Assembly (NCBI RefSeq): GCF_013283795.1
Contig: NZ_JABSOD010000014.1
Location: forward strand, 28,711 to 92,710
Reading direction: 5' to 3'
Length of the DNA: 64,000 nucleotides
From: Rheinheimera lutimaris
GTDB taxonomy: Bacteria; Pseudomonadota; Gammaproteobacteria; Enterobacterales; Alteromonadaceae
The position numbers and the translations under genes are program-made. Each line of letters opens with the position of its first letter. The stretch's first letter is position 1. Below, piece by piece: positions 61,549 through 64,000 of this stretch. The notes beneath the pieces were generated by a model, which was not told the origin of the DNA, did not search any database, and saw only the letters and a list, made by a program, of their open reading frames with translations.

Positions 61549-63930
61549 ATGGATTTTACAGCCAAGCCACGCAAAACAATGATGTTTATTTTAGTTCTGG
61601 TTTGTGCCGGTTGCGCCGCCCTGGCCAGCCTGGATTTAGACAAACAATATGGTAAAGCGGCAGCAACCAACCGCGCCGCGCCGGCCGGTGACAGCTTACT
61701 GAGCGATCATTACAGCAAGCATGTTAAGCCGGTTATTGAAGCCCGCTGTGTGGTATGCCACGCCTGCTATGACTCGCCCTGCCAGTTAAATATGTCCTCT
61801 GCTGACGGTATTGAACGCGGCGCGCATAAAGACAAAGTATACGATGGCGCCCGTTTATTGGCTGCTACCCCTAACCGGCTGTTTATTGATGCAATAAGCA
61901 CGCAGCAATGGCGCGAACGCGGCTTTTTTCCGGTATTAAATGAGCGCTCACAAAACGCGCAGGCCAATACACAGGCTTCAGTACTGGCGCGCAGCCTGTT
62001 ATTAAAGCAGCAACACCCGCTGCCGCAGGGTGATATTTTGCCCGAGGCATTCGACTTCAGTTTAAACCGCAGCCAAAGCTGCCCCACCATTGAAGAATTT
62101 GACCACTATGCGCAAAGCCAGCCCTATGCCGGTATGCCATATGGTTTACCCGGCTTAACCGACGACGAACACAACCTGCTGCTGAACTGGTTAAAGCAAG
62201 GCGCCGCTATGCCTGACGCCCCGGCACTGGCCGATGCTGAACTGGCGGAAGTGGCGAAACTGGAACAGTGGCTTAATGCCGACAACCTGAACATGCAGCT
62301 TAGTGCGCGCTATATTTACGAGCATTTATTTACCTCGCACTTGTACTTTAGTGCGCTGCATGCAGAGCACCAAACACCACAGTTTTATAACCTGGTGCGC
62401 TCAACAACGCCGCCCGGCAAACCGGTTGAGGTTATCGCCAGCCGCCGGCCGTTTGATGACCCTGGTGTAACACGCGTGTATTACCGCCTGCAGCCGGTGC
62501 TTTCCACTCTGGTGAATAAAACCCATCAGCCCTATGACATTAATGCCGACCTGCTGGCGAAATGGCAGCAATGGTTTGTTGATGCCGATTACAGCGTAAG
62601 CGAATTGCCGGGCTATCAGCCTGAAATAGCCGCTAATCCGCTAACTGCCTTTGTACAACTGCCGGTAAACACGCGTTATCGCTTTATGCTGGAACGGGCT
62701 GAAAACACCATTATGGGCTACATCAAAGGCCCGGTGTGCCGCGGTCAGGTGGCATTGAATGTGATAAACGATCATTTTTGGGTGTATTTTGTCGCACCGG
62801 AACTGGCAAGCAGTAATGAGGTAGAGGCGTTTTATTTATCGCAACAGGATAACCTGCGTTTGCCGGCCGAGAAAGAGAGCAGTACCCTGGCGCTTAGTTG
62901 GGTTGCCTTTGCCAAACGTCAGGGCAACTATGTCCGCGCCCGCAGTGCGTTTCTTAACAATGCCTTTAAAGATGGTCGCCATCTGACGCTGGATGGCATC
63001 TGGGCCGGCGATGGCGACAACACTAACGCCAGCCTTACCGTGTTCCGCCATTTTGATAATGCCACTGTGGTAAAAGGCTTACAGGGTCAGAGCCCGAAAA
63101 CCGCCTGGGTAATAGATTATGCCCTGCTGGAGCGCATTCACTACCTGTTGGTAGCCGGTTTTGATGTCTACGGCAATTATGGCCATCAACTGATGACGCG
63201 GCTGTATATGGACTTCTTGCGCATGGAGGGCGAGTCTAACTTCCTTGCTCTGTTACCGCCCGACACACGCCGCAGTGAGTTTGCTGCCTGGTACCAAAAG
63301 TCCGGCACTGAGCTTACCGCCTTTATTCGTGATGATATTAATGCATTCGGGCAACCGACCGGTATCCGCTACAGCAGCGACAACCCCAAGGCTGAACTTT
63401 ACCAACGGCTGCAACAGCATTTAGCCGGGGTGCAACCACAGCGTTATCAGTTAGCAAACAGCAAGCTGGCAGCCAACAGCAAAGCGCTGCTGGCGCAATT
63501 GCACAATATTACCGGCCAGGCCGCCTCTGTTCTGCCGGAAATGACCATGCTGATGGTAGAGCCGGCAAACGGCAAACCGGCAGAATTGTATACTCTGCTG
63601 CGCAACAGCGCCCATTACAACGTTAACAGCCTGTTTAGCGAGGCGGATAACCGCAACCCGGCGCAGGACAATATGACCCTGGTATATGGTCTGCTTGGCA
63701 GCTACCCCAACGCGTTTTGGCGGGTAAAAGAGGCCGATTTAGCCAAATTAGTGGCTCAGGCAGAGCAAATAAAAACTGAGCCGGACTATACCAAATTATT
63801 GGATAACTTTGGCGTACGGCGCACCGCCGCCGACTTTTGGGCCTTCAGCGACCAGCTAAATCAGCAATTTATGCGCCAGCAGCCGATAGACAGCGGCTGG
63901 CTGGACTACAACCGGCTGGAGAACCGCTAA
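61549..63930 (+). CDS. cti: Fatty acid cis/trans isomerase
   Basis: This periplasmic haem enzyme converts cis- to trans-unsaturated fatty acids in membrane phospholipids, stiffening the membrane under solvent, heat or metal stress. It has 793 residues, the family length. An N-terminal hydrophobic segment (about 10-27) acts as signal peptide or anchor. The cytochrome c-type haem site CVVCH is at 67-71, in the family context CVVCHACYDSPCQLN. Further family-like stretches are YAGMPYGLPGLTDDEHNLLL and RYIYEHLFTSHLYF. GCGGAGAA precedes the ATG. It is alone on the plus strand, divergent from recC, with a hairpin after it. In this group such enzymes accompany tolerance to toxic compounds, which fits the arsenic and metal genes at the other end of the window only loosely. 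Confidence 0.92.
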   Translation: MDFTAKPRKTMMFILVLVCAGCAALASLDLDKQYGKAAATNRAAPAGDSLLSDHYSKHVKPVIEARCVVCHACYDSPCQLNMSSADGIERGAHKDKVYDGARLLAATPNRLFIDAISTQQWRERGFFPVLNERSQNAQANTQASVLARSLLLKQQHPLPQGDILPEAFDFSLNRSQSCPTIEEFDHYAQSQPYAGMPYGLPGLTDDEHNLLLNWLKQGAAMPDAPALADAELAEVAKLEQWLNADNLNMQLSARYIYEHLFTSHLYFSALHAEHQTPQFYNLVRSTTPPGKPVEVIASRRPFDDPGVTRVYYRLQPVLSTLVNKTHQPYDINADLLAKWQQWFVDADYSVSELPGYQPEIAANPLTAFVQLPVNTRYRFMLERAENTIMGYIKGPVCRGQVALNVINDHFWVYFVAPELASSNEVEAFYLSQQDNLRLPAEKESSTLALSWVAFAKRQGNYVRARSAFLNNAFKDGRHLTLDGIWAGDGDNTNASLTVFRHFDNATVVKGLQGQSPKTAWVIDYALLERIHYLLVAGFDVYGNYGHQLMTRLYMDFLRMEGESNFLALLPPDTRRSEFAAWYQKSGTELTAFIRDDINAFGQPTGIRYSSDNPKAELYQRLQQHLAGVQPQRYQLANSKLAANSKALLAQLHNITGQAASVLPEMTMLMVEPANGKPAELYTLLRNSAHYNVNSLFSEADNRNPAQDNMTLVYGLLGSYPNAFWRVKEADLAKLVAQAEQIKTEPDYTKLLDNFGVRRTAADFWAFSDQLNQQFMRQQPIDSGWLDYNRLENR

Positions 63931-63980
63931 GCTGGTTGATATTGCAATAAAGCTTTGCCAACAACTGAAATAGTAAAAAT

Positions 63981-63999
63981 CCACCTCCATAGGAGGTGG
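63981..63999. terminator. Hairpin downstream of cti, probable bidirectional terminator
   Basis: CCACCTCC and GGAGGTGG pair perfectly around ATA. On the minus strand the stem is followed by ATTTTTAC. The plus-strand tail is cut off by the window end, so whether a T-run follows cti cannot be seen. Confidence 0.65.
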
Positions 64000-64000
64000 C

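Noticed and set aside
1..64000. CRISPR arrays, rRNA and tRNA genes
   Set aside because: Looked for regularly spaced direct repeats and cloverleaf or rRNA signatures while reading; none noticed, though a computed scan was not possible.

Overview
The window reads as chromosome of a gammaproteobacterium. The slmA, dut, coaBC, radC, rpmBG, mutM and recCBD genes are of the gammaproteobacterial type. Together with a TonB-dependent sucrose locus and a cis/trans fatty acid isomerase, they suggest the Alteromonadales/Chromatiaceae group (Rheinheimera, Alishewanella or Arsukibacterium). That placement is inference from gene content, not from a search. No rRNA, tRNA, CRISPR array or transposase gene was seen.

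Layout. 1-2.7 kb: end of an arsenic cluster (GAPDH plus the ArsJ organoarsenical exporter) and a cation diffusion facilitator. 2.7-8.7 kb: a membrane GGDEF-EAL protein, then a tight three-gene operon of TackOD1 zinc-ribbon protein, processive family 2 glycosyltransferase and HlyD-type protein, which looks like a polysaccharide synthesis/export unit. 8.7-13.5 kb: a small outer-membrane protein, then an AT-rich accessory segment (Gly/Cys-rich secreted protein, small membrane proteins, an ankyrin-like exported protein, a Fic protein) flanked by 40-bp imperfect direct repeats. 13.6-26.8 kb: mostly housekeeping genes: mgtE, a DUF432-MscS pair, an Omp85-like protein, mutM, rpmBG, radC, coaBC, dut, slmA, dgkA, pyrE, rph, yicC. 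Three copies of a structured hairpin element occupy three successive intergenic gaps at 22.9-24.35 kb.

26.8-41.9 kb is a defence island between yicC and gabD. It holds (i) a type I restriction-modification operon, hsdM-hsdS-abiC-like-hepT-like-hsdR, in which a complete MNT nucleotidyltransferase (MntA-type antitoxin) is fused to the N-terminus of HsdR and sits directly behind a HEPN toxin gene; (ii) a three-gene operon of a TIGR04255-like protein, an HTH protein and an unknown protein; (iii) a 5-methylcytosine module of HTH-Dcm, Vsr, a McrB-like AAA+ protein and a LlaJI-type nuclease. The type I/MNT-HEPN/Abi arrangement is the strongest candidate for an unusual system here.

42-51 kb: gabD, then a sucrose regulon (TonB-dependent receptor, MFS permease, sucrose phosphorylase, LacI repressor, fructokinase) tied together by three copies of a near-identical 14-bp palindromic operator. 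51-64 kb: a second Fic protein behind an array of TATGTCGA half-sites, recD-recB-recC, and cti with a hairpin at the window edge.

All functional calls rest on reading the translated sequence for family motifs. No database search was possible.
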